Shown piece after piece: positions 17,061-24,781 of a stretch of DNA of 64,000 bases (position 1 is the stretch's first letter; each line of letters begins with the position of its first letter). This DNA comes from Bog-950 sp046329515 (lineage in GTDB: Bacteria > Bacteroidota > Bacteroidia > Chitinophagales > LD1). The position numbers were made by a program, and so were the translations under genes. The stretch covers positions 930,001-994,000 of the forward strand of contig JAXLUM010000002.1 of NCBI GenBank assembly GCA_046329515.1, given 5' to 3'. Under the pieces are notes generated by a model that had not been told where the DNA came from, searched no databases, and worked only from the letters and a program-made list of their open reading frames with translations.

Positions 17061-17217
17061 TACCCCCTCCATCGTCAACTTCACTCCGTTACGTTGTCTC
17101 CTCGTCCCCCTTTCATGGGGACATAACCTAAGCTTACAAGTTTGGCCTTTTTAAACTGTCCCCCTAAAAGGGGGACGAGCCAAAACGAAGCAACGCGAAG
17201 TTTGGCGGAGGGGGTTA
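17061..17217. repeat. Modular palindromic repeat, copy A
   Basis: A 157-bp imperfect palindrome from TACCCCCTCC to GGAGGGGGTTA. The left arm is a C-rich box, a small stem-loop (CAAC/GTTG) and a CTCGTCCCCCT box; the centre has two hairpins of the kind GTCCCC/GGGGAC around a spacer; the right arm is the inverse with a GCCAAA/TTTGGC stem. The same layout recurs at 20214, 20403, 21005 (half) and 61104. It contains no gene and occupies most of the space between the membrane protein at 16537 and the AAA ATPase. Confidence 0.85.
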
Positions 17218-17225
17218 AAAACCAC

Positions 17226-17340
17226 AACCTACCCATCCCTCTAACTCCCTAAAGGGAGAACCGCTGGGCATACCCTTTAGGGTGGAGGTTTAAAACACCG
17301 GAGGTGGAGTAAACCGGAGGGCTGCGCAGCTTGGTTTAGG
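17226..17340. repeat. Second repeat type: chained short palindromes
   Basis: This stretch contains CTCCCTAAAGGGAG (17245-17258), ACCCTTTAGGGT (17272-17283) and a purine-rich tail with two copies of CCGGAGG. The first palindrome with its CCCTCTAA lead resembles the short repeats inside and after the nuo operon (43881 and 49674). No coding potential is seen. Confidence 0.5.
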
Positions 17341-17386
17341 AGTAGTAATTATTAAAGCCAAACACAACAACATAAAACAACATATA

Positions 17387-18397
17387 ATGGAACCCGAAGA
17401 GTATTACCTGCAAGACCTGAACAAGCAAAACAACCAGTTTTTTATTGCACGCACCGCTAACGAGTGGATAGCCGAAGCCGAACGCCGCCCTAACCCGCGC
17501 AAGTTGTTTGGCGAGTTTTGGAATGAGGGCGAGCTGTGCTTTTTGTTTGCCAGCACCAACGTGGGCAAAAGCATATTGGCCGTGCAAATAGCCAACGCCA
17601 TAAGCAGTGGCGAATACGCCGATGTATTTGCGGTGGACTGTCCTCCGCAGAAGGTGTTATACTTTGACTTTGAGCTGAGCATGAAACAGTTTCAGAACCG
17701 GTATAGCGATAACTACCAGCAGCCGTATAAATTCAGCAGTAATTTTTTGCGGGTAGAAATGAACCCCGATAAGGTGTTGACCCTGCCCTTTGAAACCGCC
17801 CTTATGCTGGCGCTGGAGCAACAGGTGCAACACCACAACGCACGCGTGGTAATTATTGATAATATAACCTACCTTAAAAGCCAAAGCCTTGAAGTTGCCA
17901 AAGAAACCATGCCGCTGATGAACAGCCTGTTAACCCTAAAGCGTAAATACGGCCTTAGCATGCTGGTGCTGGCCCACACCCCCAAGCGCGACCAAAGCCG
18001 CCCCATTGAAATTAACGACATGGCCGGCAGCATGATGCTGGGCAACCTGGCCGATAGCAGCTTTGCCATTGGCAAAAGCACCCTTGGCCCCAACCTGCGT
18101 TACATTAAGCAAATAAAAGTGCGCGATAGCGCCAAGCTATACGGCACCGAGAATGTAATTGTATGCGAGCTGGAAAAGCGCGATAGCTTTTTGCAGTTCC
18201 GCAACATTGGTTACGAAAGCGAATTTTTACACCTTAAAGACCCCAACACCAAACCCCTAAGCGAGCTTGACCGCAATATTATTGAACTGCACAGAGGCAA
18301 CCCGGAGATGAGCTTTAGGGAAATTGCACGGCAGTTGGGGACGAACCATAGAAGGGTGAGTCGGGTATTAGAAAGAGAAGAGCCTCAGGAGGATTAA
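17387..18397 (+). CDS. AAA-family ATPase with C-terminal HTH (RepA/KaiC-like)
   Basis: A 336-residue RecA-fold ATPase. Walker A is FASTNVGKS (ending at S62), Walker B is VVIIDNITYL (about 157-166), and a LVLAHTPKRD segment follows that fits motif 3 of RepA-like hexameric ATPases. The C-terminus has a helix-turn-helix (FREIARQLGTNHRRVSRVLE, about 310-328). Such proteins occur on mobile elements, where they resemble replicative helicases or regulators; the exact role here is unknown. It is more GC-rich than the NTPase gene that follows and lies between repeat clusters, which supports an accessory origin. Confidence 0.75.
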   Translation: MEPEEYYLQDLNKQNNQFFIARTANEWIAEAERRPNPRKLFGEFWNEGELCFLFASTNVGKSILAVQIANAISSGEYADVFAVDCPPQKVLYFDFELSMKQFQNRYSDNYQQPYKFSSNFLRVEMNPDKVLTLPFETALMLALEQQVQHHNARVVIIDNITYLKSQSLEVAKETMPLMNSLLTLKRKYGLSMLVLAHTPKRDQSRPIEINDMAGSMMLGNLADSSFAIGKSTLGPNLRYIKQIKVRDSAKLYGTENVIVCELEKRDSFLQFRNIGYESEFLHLKDPNTKPLSELDRNIIELHRGNPEMSFREIARQLGTNHRRVSRVLEREEPQED

Positions 18398-18402
18398 ACA
18401 AC

Positions 18403-18449
18403 TTGGGACATTGGGAAAAATACCATAGGTAGTTGTTCCAGTGTCCCAA
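18403..18449. repeat. TTGGGACA inverted repeat, left of the KAP NTPase gene
   Basis: TTGGGACATTGG (18403-18414) pairs with CCAGTGTCCCAA (18438-18449) with one mismatch around a 23-nt loop. A second copy with the same order of motifs lies at 20093-20139, so the two bracket the NTPase gene. Confidence 0.7.
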
Positions 18450-18455
18450 AATCAT

Positions 18456-18504
18456 TTGATGCATATAACCTTTTTAGCATCTTTGTAATTACAACAAAGG
18501 TTAT
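18456..18504 (+). promoter_or_regulatory. Promoter and overlapping inverted repeat of the KAP NTPase gene
   Basis: TTG (18456-18458), exactly 19 bp, then CATCTTTG (18478-18485) gives a Bacteroidota promoter with one mismatch. A 9-bp inverted repeat, ATAACCTTT (18465-18473) and AAAGGTTAT (18496-18504), encloses the -7 box and includes the first bases of the ATG at 18503. The layout suits binding by a regulator, or a hairpin at the start of the mRNA. Confidence 0.5.
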
Positions 18505-20089
18505 GTTAGTACAGAAAATTGACCACATAGAAACGCATCAGGAGATATTACGATTTGAAACGCATATTTCACAAAAGGACAATAAAAGAATAATATTCAG
18601 TGCGCCATACGGAAGTGGCAAGACTTACTTCCTTGAAAAGTTTTTTAAAAAATTCAATGATACATATAACCCCGTCTTCATTAATCCTGTTAAATATTCA
18701 GTAAGTGACAATAAAGACATTTTCGAATTGGTTAAAGTGGATATAATTCTTCAATGCCTTGAAAGAGGATATCTAAAAGCAACTAAGTCCGTTAACGACT
18801 TTGATAAAGTTTCGAATGCGTGGTTTCTTAAAGATAATCCTCTTACAATACTGGGGGCTCTGGCAAAAGCGATTCCCAACATTTCAGCTTTTGATCCTGC
18901 CTCATTAATTGCTAAGGTTATTGCCAGCCTACCTGAAATCAAAAAACTTCACCAAGATTACATTAAACAAAAAGCAAGTGAATTAAAAACCACTGAAGAA
19001 GAACTTACTGCCTTTATTACTCAGTTTACTGAAACAAAGGGCACGATATATGAACAGGATGAAATTACCTACTTAATAAGAGAGTTACTCAAGAAAGCAA
19101 AAGAAAACAATAAGGCTAATAAACAATCCGTACTAATAATTGACGACTTCGACCGTCTGGATCCGGAACATATATTTCGAATATTAAACATACTGAGCGT
19201 ACATAACGACAGTTTCTATACAGACAACAAATTTGGCTTTGATAAGATTATAATTGTTTGTGACATTGATGGGTTAGAAAAGATATTTAAACATAGATAT
19301 GGGCCATCAGCAAATTTTGAAGGTTACATGGACAAGTTTTGTTCTACACACTATTACTGCTTTTCAATAGAAAACGACATTTATCAGTTCTTAAAGTCTA
19401 AAGCGCCATCCGATTTAAACATTGATTCCAATGATGAGTTTGGAAAACAGCTTCTGCTGCTTTCAGCTGTTTTGGCCTATTTTATTAGAGCGGGAAAATT
19501 GACAATGCGTAAGATAGTTAAAGCCAACTTCGATTTTAAACTTGTCAATAAGCAATTGGTGCATAGCACTTCTTATACAGATGGTTATACGTTACCGCAT
19601 ATTAGATCTAACGATATATATGTTGACACCCATTCAATTCGATTTTTTAAGACCTTGAAAAGTTTGGTGACAATTTGGGGAGATATTAAACTTCTTAAAT
19701 ATGACTTGAAAAATGTTGTAGATTCCGAATTTATCAACGATCATTTTACAGACCTGGAAGTGATCAGAATACTTGAAGGCATCGCCGTTGCAAAACTATT
19801 AGCTGTTCATAAAGACACATCCCAACTGGTGTTTACTCAGTTTAGGGATGGCACTACATCACAGTTCCCTGAAGTTCCAGTGTGCAGCTTTAAGTGCCAA
19901 GTGTATCTTGGGTTCACAGGAGGTTCACCGTATCACGGAGATCAATGCCTTTTCCAGAACGCAAAAGGCGCATTGCTTAATTATAATGGAGGAAAAAAAA
20001 CCAACTTTAAAGCGCTATGCACAGAGTTGCTTGAAATAATAAAGGGATTTGAAACGAAAGGATATTTAGTGGATTTTGATTTTAAGTAA
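18503..20089 (+). CDS. KAP-type P-loop NTPase (possible phage-defence protein)
   Basis: A 528-residue NTPase. Walker A is APYGSGKT (residues 34-41) and Walker B with the KAP-type extension is VLIIDDFDRLDPEH (about 210-223), preceded by a long helical insertion (about 60-200) and followed by a FDKIIIVCDIDGL strand. KAP NTPases include the phage-exclusion protein PifA and are often found alone or in defence loci; the absence of the usual membrane helices points to a cytosolic variant. The gene is visibly more AT-rich than its neighbours and sits between two copies of a palindromic repeat, both signs of transfer. Exact function is not known. Confidence 0.72.
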   Translation: MLVQKIDHIETHQEILRFETHISQKDNKRIIFSAPYGSGKTYFLEKFFKKFNDTYNPVFINPVKYSVSDNKDIFELVKVDIILQCLERGYLKATKSVNDFDKVSNAWFLKDNPLTILGALAKAIPNISAFDPASLIAKVIASLPEIKKLHQDYIKQKASELKTTEEELTAFITQFTETKGTIYEQDEITYLIRELLKKAKENNKANKQSVLIIDDFDRLDPEHIFRILNILSVHNDSFYTDNKFGFDKIIIVCDIDGLEKIFKHRYGPSANFEGYMDKFCSTHYYCFSIENDIYQFLKSKAPSDLNIDSNDEFGKQLLLLSAVLAYFIRAGKLTMRKIVKANFDFKLVNKQLVHSTSYTDGYTLPHIRSNDIYVDTHSIRFFKTLKSLVTIWGDIKLLKYDLKNVVDSEFINDHFTDLEVIRILEGIAVAKLLAVHKDTSQLVFTQFRDGTTSQFPEVPVCSFKCQVYLGFTGGSPYHGDQCLFQNAKGALLNYNGGKKTNFKALCTELLEIIKGFETKGYLVDFDFK

Positions 20090-20092
20090 ACA

Positions 20093-20139
20093 TTGGGACA
20101 GTGGGAAGTGGGTTGTTATTGTCATTCCATTTGTCCCAC
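20093..20139. repeat. TTGGGACA inverted repeat, right of the KAP NTPase gene
   Basis: TTGGGACAGTGG (from 20093) and CCATTTGTCCCAC (ending 20139) form an imperfect palindrome that repeats the layout seen at 18403-18449, including GTTGTT and ATTCCA segments in the loop. It starts 3 nt after the NTPase stop codon. Confidence 0.65.
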
Positions 20140-20151
20140 AGCATGAATTCT

Positions 20152-20205
20152 ACCTCCTCCGTCATTAGCTGCGTTGCACTGCGCTAATTCCTCGTCCTCC
20201 TGCCG
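20152..20205. repeat. Palindromic repeat half-unit, T-variant
   Basis: ACCTCCTCCGTC, then a stem ATTAGC/GCTAAT around a 13-nt loop, then CCTCGTCCTCC. It is the same arm as in the full repeats but with CCTCC boxes and a different stem. Together with the first part of copy B it forms a block of about 115 bp that recurs directly at 20943-21057, on the far side of the DUF559 gene. Confidence 0.75.
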
Positions 20206-20213
20206 TTTAATAT

Positions 20214-20370
20214 TACCCCCTCCGTCGTCAACTTCACTTCGTTACGTTGTCTCCTCGTCCCCCTGCCAGGGGGACAAAGTCTAAGCGTGCACGTTTGGCC
20301 TTTCTAAACTGTCCCCCTGAAAGGGGGACGAGCCAAAACGAAGCAACGCGGAGTTTGGCGGAGGGGGTTA
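20214..20370. repeat. Modular palindromic repeat, copy B
   Basis: 157 bp, the same length as copy A, from TACCCCC to GGGGGTTA. The left stem is CAAC/GTTG, the two central hairpins are GTCCCCCT/AGGGGGAC, and the right stem is GCCAAA/TTTGGC. It is close to copy A at most positions and carries no gene. Confidence 0.85.
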
Positions 20371-20402
20371 ATACTTTGCCTGTTTGATCACGTTTTAATC
20401 AC

Positions 20403-20549
20403 TGCCCCCTTCATCGTCAACTTCACTTCGTTACGTTGTCTCCTCGTCCCCCTGCCAAGGGGACAAAGCCTAAGCGTGCAAGTTTGGCCTTGCTAAACTG
20501 TCCCCCTGAAAGGGGGACGAGGGCGAGTTTACGAGCCCGGAGGGGGTTA
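20403..20549. repeat. Modular palindromic repeat, copy C
   Basis: 147 bp with the same left half and centre as copy B, but the right arm is shorter and its stem is GGGC/GCCC with a 10-nt loop. It ends 29 nt before the DUF559 start codon, so the gene's promoter must lie in or against the repeat. Confidence 0.85.
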
Positions 20550-20578
20550 TATTAGCTGCAATTACTTACTTTCCTTTA

Positions 20579-20938
20579 ATGGATTCCTCCTACAACAAAA
20601 AAGCGCTAACCGAAAAACGTAAGCAGCTACGAACCAAGGGCACAAGTGCAGAGGCCGTATTGTGGAACAGGTTGAAAGAAAAACAACTTGACGGTAGAAA
20701 ATTCAGAAGACAATTTTCAATAAACAACTACATAGTAGACTTTTACTGCACTACCGAAAAGCTTGCCATTGAGTTAGATGGCCAGGGCCACTTTACACAG
20801 GCGGGGTCCGCTAATGATTACGAGCGGGATGAAAACATGAAAGCACGAGGCATAACTGTTCTGCGCTTTGAAAATGAGGTAGTGTTCAAAAATATAGATG
20901 CGGTGCTGGATGAGATAAAGCGGCATTTTAAGCGGTGA
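20579..20938 (+). CDS. DUF559 endonuclease-domain protein (Vsr-like)
   Basis: A 119-residue protein of the DUF559 family, related in fold to the very-short-patch repair nuclease Vsr and other PD-(D/E)XK-like enzymes. The conserved core is visible: RRKL-type start (KRKQLRTKGTSAE), LKEKQLDGRKFRRQF, the acidic pair YIVDFYC and AIELDGQGH, and VLRFENEVV near the end. It probably cuts or nicks DNA; no activity has been assigned to most members. The gene is enclosed by copies of the palindromic repeat on both sides and by a direct repeat of about 115 bp, suggesting a link between the enzyme and the repeats. Confidence 0.85.
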   Translation: MDSSYNKKALTEKRKQLRTKGTSAEAVLWNRLKEKQLDGRKFRRQFSINNYIVDFYCTTEKLAIELDGQGHFTQAGSANDYERDENMKARGITVLRFENEVVFKNIDAVLDEIKRHFKR

Positions 20939-20942
20939 GAAA

Positions 20943-21073
20943 ACCTCCTCCGTCGCTAGCTGCGTTGCACTTCGTTAACTCCTCGTCCTCCTGCGTTTAA
21001 TAACTACCCCCTCCGTCGTCAACTTCACTTCGTTACGTTGCCTCCTCGTCCCCCTGCAAGGAGGACAGTTTAA
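20943..21073. repeat. Palindromic repeat half-units (T-variant plus copy D)
   Basis: Two half-units in tandem. The first (20943-20993) has CCTCC boxes with a GCTAGC/GTTAAC stem; the second (21005-21073) is a left arm with CAAC/GTTG, then a single hairpin and GGACAGTTTA, as if one half of a full repeat had been excised. Order and sequence match 20152-20268, giving a direct repeat around the DUF559 gene. The remainder up to 21138 is the OmpA-gene terminator. Confidence 0.75.
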
Positions 21074-21084
21074 ATACACACACA

Positions 21085-21112
21085 AAAAACGGGATGCCTT
21101 GTGAGCATCCCG
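21085..21112 (-). terminator. Terminator of the PorE-like gene
   Basis: CGGGATGC (21090-21097) pairs with GCATCCCG (21105-21112); on the minus strand the stem is followed by TTTTTTG. It lies about 30 nt past the stop codon of the OmpA-family gene. Confidence 0.85.
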
Positions 21113-21138
21113 CATGAGTATTCCGAACAGTATATGGT

Positions 21139-23583
21139 TTAGTACTTCAACACCTTTACTTCCGTTCTGCGGTTTTGTTGGTGTTGTTCTTCTGTACAAT
21201 CAGATTTTTGGTCGCCTTCGCAAACGCAGTTGTTTACCGGTTTTAATTCACCGTAACCGGCAGCAATAATTCTCTTTTTGCGTATGCCTTTGTTGCTTAA
21301 GTAATCTACTGCAGACTTAGCGCGTTTTGCAGATAACACCATGTTGCTCTTGGCCGAGCCGCGACAATCAGTATGCGAGCTTAACTCAATTTCAAGCGTT
21401 GGGTTTTCTTTCATTATACGCACCACGTTGTCCAGTTCCTGTGCAGCATCCTTGCGTATTTCCCACTTATTAAAGTCGTAGTAAATGTTGTTTACTATCC
21501 ATGTTTGGCCTACGTAAAACTTACAAGGGCCGGGTATTTCCTGGCCGGGCTTAAGGTCGTAAGTGCTAATGGTATCTTTTCTGCCGTTGTGTTCAATAAG
21601 GTAAGTGTTATCCAGGCGAAGGTCCATGCGTAGCTCACCATTGGTGTTAGGCTTAACATCGTAGGTGTTACCGTTTTTAATATCGGTAATAGTTACTGCC
21701 GATGAAAAACAGTTAGCCGTTAAAGGCACATTCACAATCAGCTCCGCACGCGGTATTAAATACTCGCGGTTAAGTATGGTGGTGTTTCTGTCTGCATCTT
21801 CGCCGGTAAACTGGTCCTTAATAGAAGCATAATCGTGGCTGCTTAACTTATACTTGGCCGAAGGCACTGTAGCTTCCAGTATGCCTTTTTCGTTGGTTAC
21901 GTAGTTCATTTCGGCGCCATCGCCGTTTACTATAGTAATCTCCGCATCGCGCACAGGGTTCTGCGTGTCTTTCTCTTTAACCGCAATTCTAAGCTTAATA
22001 ACATCGGGCTGCAGGGCTATGGTAATGGTTTTGCCTTTATCACCCGGGGTAATGGCAGCGCTATTTATCTTATAACCATCTTTTAATATATCAAGCGAGC
22101 ACGATTTTCCGCCTTTAATGGTAAAGGTCTTTTCGCCATTGGCATCGCTTAAGGTATTCTCAGGGTTCATGCCTTTGCAATCCAAGGCTAAAGTGGCTTC
22201 GGCAATGGGGTTTTGGCTATCGGCATCTACCAGCTTAACGGTAACCTTGTATTCCAGCTTGCTCTCGTCAAAGGTAAAGTGGTAAATATCATCTTCACCC
22301 ATGCCGCCTTCGCGGTTTGAAGTAAAGTAGCCGCCTTTGTTGTTGGGGTCCATTATAAAGCCGTAATCATCTTTGCTGCTGTTAACCGGTGCGCCAAGGT
22401 TTTCGCCTTTGCTCCAGTTAGTGCCATCGCTTTTGGTTTTGTAAACATCTAAACCGCCTAAACCTGCAGGGCTGTTAGAGGCATAATACAAAGTGCCGTT
22501 ATCGGCCATAGCCGGAAACTTCTCATCAAACGCCGTGTTAACCGAACTGCCAAGGTTCTTTGGTTCGCTCCACTTGCCGTTGGCATCGCGGGTGCTCATG
22601 TAAAGGTCGCTGCCGCCAAAGCCACCGGGCTTATCGCTGGCGAAGTATAAGGTTTTACCATCCTTTGAAAAGGCCGGTGTTGAGGTAGAAAATTGCGGGC
22701 CGTTAAAAGCAAGCGGCACCTGGCTGCCTGCTGTTGAGCCGTTAAACACTGAAGAATACAACTGCATGGCCGGCACGTTTTTGCCACCCTGGTTAACAAG
22801 CGCTTTTTTCTTAAAGCTGCTTTTTGCAAAAACCAACTCATCGTTTTGCTTATTGTAAGCCACGGTAGCGGTTGCAATCTTTCCTTTTGCCTTAGATTTT
22901 ACTTTGCTCAAGGCCATGGTGCTATCCATAGTAGCTACATAAATGCGGCTGTAGCGGTTTATTGACCATTTGTTGTACACCGCTTTTTTGTTGCTGCGGT
23001 TTGAGCTGAACAGTAGTTTGCCATCCTTATAAAACGCAGGGGCATAATCAGCTTTTGAGGTATTAATAGAAAGCGGCTCAACGCGGTAAGCAGGGTTATC
23101 CTTACTTAACTCGGGTATCTGGCGCATAGCGTCCATGGCATCTTTAACGCCTTGTGCCTTAGGATTGGCCTTAAGGTAAGCATCGTAATACTTTTGCGCA
23201 GCGGCATAGTTTTTATCAGCACGCAGCACCTCAGCATAATTAAATTTGCTTTCGGCGCTCATTTTAGGGTTATCGGCAATTTTAGCGTACATCAACTCGG
23301 CTGTGCGCGGGTCGTTCTTCAACTTATAAATTTCAGCAATGCGCTGTATTAAATACACGGTATCAGCATCCAGCTTCATAGCCTTGCTGTAAAGCTTAAC
23401 GGCTTTATCCAACTTCAGTTTGCTGTACAGCTTATCGGCCCTTTTGGTAACACCGCTTTTTACAGCGGCTACGGCAGCGGTTTTTTGGGTAGAATCGGGC
23501 TGTTGCACATAGCCGTAGCTGTTTATTGAAACAACAAAAAAGGCAAGCACAGCCAGGCAACGGTAATAGGAGAATTGGTTCAT
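21139..23583 (-). CDS. OmpA-family protein with TPR, beta-propeller and CRD domains (PorE-like)
   Basis: An 814-residue envelope protein. In order: signal peptide, TPR-like helices (about 30-155), a WD40/PD40 beta-propeller (about 165-440, with repeats such as GKTLYFASDKPGGFGGSDLYMS and GTLYYASNSPAGLGGLDVY), carboxypeptidase-regulatory-like Ig domains (about 450-640) and a C-terminal OmpA peptidoglycan-binding domain (YYDFNKWEIRKDA.. SSHTDCRGSAKSN.. NRRTEVKV). This is the architecture of PorE, a T9SS component that links the outer-membrane machine to peptidoglycan, but many Bacteroidota have several such paralogues. The ATG at 23583 was preferred to one four codons upstream because it puts the signal peptide at the start. 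Confidence 0.85.
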   Translation of the reverse strand: MNQFSYYRCLAVLAFFVVSINSYGYVQQPDSTQKTAAVAAVKSGVTKRADKLYSKLKLDKAVKLYSKAMKLDADTVYLIQRIAEIYKLKNDPRTAELMYAKIADNPKMSAESKFNYAEVLRADKNYAAAQKYYDAYLKANPKAQGVKDAMDAMRQIPELSKDNPAYRVEPLSINTSKADYAPAFYKDGKLLFSSNRSNKKAVYNKWSINRYSRIYVATMDSTMALSKVKSKAKGKIATATVAYNKQNDELVFAKSSFKKKALVNQGGKNVPAMQLYSSVFNGSTAGSQVPLAFNGPQFSTSTPAFSKDGKTLYFASDKPGGFGGSDLYMSTRDANGKWSEPKNLGSSVNTAFDEKFPAMADNGTLYYASNSPAGLGGLDVYKTKSDGTNWSKGENLGAPVNSSKDDYGFIMDPNNKGGYFTSNREGGMGEDDIYHFTFDESKLEYKVTVKLVDADSQNPIAEATLALDCKGMNPENTLSDANGEKTFTIKGGKSCSLDILKDGYKINSAAITPGDKGKTITIALQPDVIKLRIAVKEKDTQNPVRDAEITIVNGDGAEMNYVTNEKGILEATVPSAKYKLSSHDYASIKDQFTGEDADRNTTILNREYLIPRAELIVNVPLTANCFSSAVTITDIKNGNTYDVKPNTNGELRMDLRLDNTYLIEHNGRKDTISTYDLKPGQEIPGPCKFYVGQTWIVNNIYYDFNKWEIRKDAAQELDNVVRIMKENPTLEIELSSHTDCRGSAKSNMVLSAKRAKSAVDYLSNKGIRKKRIIAAGYGELKPVNNCVCEGDQKSDCTEEQHQQNRRTEVKVLKY

Positions 23584-23691
23584 GTAGTTAAGCATTTTAG
23601 GGTATAAGCCATTTCAAAAATGCTGTTTTATATGCCCCTAACCGCCTAAAAGGCAAGCCATTTCCCCAAGTTGTTCTGTTAAATGTTCATT

Positions 23692-24051
23692 TTACTTGTC
23701 AGCGGCAGAAGTGTTCAGCAGCTCCTCCCAGTACTCAGCCGCGCGGCGGGTATGGGGTATTACAATTGAACCGCCCACCAGGTTGGCTATGGAAAACACC
23801 TCATATATTTCTTCGGTAGTGCAGCCCAGCTCGTGGCTTTTGCCCAGGTGGTATTTAATGCAATCATCGCAGCGCAGCACCATGCTGGCTATTAAACCCA
23901 GCAACTCCTTGGTTTTGGTAGGCAGGGCGCCATTGGCATAGGCCTGATTGTCAAGGCTCCAAAAGCGCTTAAGCACCAGGTTGTCTTTCGAAAGTATTAC
24001 ATCGTTCATGCGCGAACGGTAGTCGTTAAAGTCCTTAATGAGTGTACTCAT
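23692..24051 (-). CDS. Carboxymuconolactone decarboxylase/AhpD-like protein
   Basis: A 119-residue all-helical protein of the CMD/AhpD family. The redox motif CDDC (Cys61, Cys64) followed by H68 is the AhpD-type proton-relay and disulfide site, and the GCTTEEIYEVFSIANLVGG segment is typical. It is more likely a small peroxidase/reductase of the AhpD type than a true lactone decarboxylase. The frame opens 9 codons upstream, but the ATG at 24051 (MSTLIKDFNDYR) fits better. A short palindrome GTTGAA/TTCAAC lies just upstream (24089-24102). Confidence 0.8.
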   Translation of the reverse strand: MSTLIKDFNDYRSRMNDVILSKDNLVLKRFWSLDNQAYANGALPTKTKELLGLIASMVLRCDDCIKYHLGKSHELGCTTEEIYEVFSIANLVGGSIVIPHTRRAAEYWEELLNTSAADK

Positions 24052-24184
24052 ACAATTTTTGTATTGCTGTTGCGTCAAAGGTATAAAAGTTGAAGTTTCA
24101 ACAGCTTGGGCTGCATAAAGCGGTTGGGTAACAAAAGCGAAGACCGAAGAAATTTCTACATTTAAATCTTAAACAAAAACAAGT

Positions 24185-24763
24185 ATGAAAAACGTTTTGA
24201 GACTTTTGATTGGTTTAGTGGTTATTTCTTCTCTTTCAAGCTGTGGTTATAACAGCATGGTAGAAAAACGCGAGGCTGTAAACCAGGCATGGGGCGGTGT
24301 TGAATCATCCTACCAGCGCCGTGCAGACCTTATACCTAACCTGGTAAGCACAGTTAAAGGGGCAGCGAATTTTGAACAAACAACCTTAGAGAAGGTTGTA
24401 GAGGCCCGTGCAAGCGCTACGCAAATAAAGCTTGACCCTAACGACCTTACTGAAGAAAACCTGGCTAAGTTTCAGGCTGCTCAAAATACTTTGTCGCAAT
24501 CTTTAGGCCGCTTGTTAGCTGTTTCAGAAAACTACCCTGAATTGAAGGCTACACAAAGCTTTCAGGATTTACAGTCGCAATTAGAAGGCACTGAAAACCG
24601 CATCAACAAATCGCGTAACGACTTTAATGCTGCCGTGCAGGACTACAACGCTTACATAGCTAAGTTTCCGCAGGTAATGATTGCCAAAATGTTTGGCTTT
24701 ACACCGCGTGCTTACTTTAAGAGCGACCCGGGTAGTGAAAAAGCACCTGAGGTAAAGTTTTAA
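24185..24763 (+). CDS. LemA family lipoprotein
   Basis: A 192-residue LemA protein with a lipoprotein-type signal (LVVISSLSSCGYNS, Cys20) followed by the long alpha-helical LemA domain (AVNQAWGGVESSYQRRADLIPNLV.., SRNDFNAAVQDYNAYIAKFP). LemA proteins are membrane-attached and of uncertain role. It is first of three genes with two TPM-domain proteins, a very common partnership in bacteria. Start ATG at 24185. Confidence 0.92.
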   Translation: MKNVLRLLIGLVVISSLSSCGYNSMVEKREAVNQAWGGVESSYQRRADLIPNLVSTVKGAANFEQTTLEKVVEARASATQIKLDPNDLTEENLAKFQAAQNTLSQSLGRLLAVSENYPELKATQSFQDLQSQLEGTENRINKSRNDFNAAVQDYNAYIAKFPQVMIAKMFGFTPRAYFKSDPGSEKAPEVKF

Positions 24764-24781
24764 TTACCACGGGCGCTTATA

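Noticed and set aside
17029..17386. Hidden gene in the 358-bp gap
   Set aside because: Filled by repeat copy A and a second repeat type; short frames there are caused by the repeats and lack a start context or motif.
20152..21073. CRISPR array
   Set aside because: The repeated units are long, palindromic and unequal, without regular unique spacers of constant length, and no cas gene is near.
17387..21073. Prophage or insertion sequence
   Set aside because: No integrase, transposase, capsid, terminase or lysis gene is seen; the island is defined only by the AAA ATPase, KAP NTPase, DUF559 gene and repeats.
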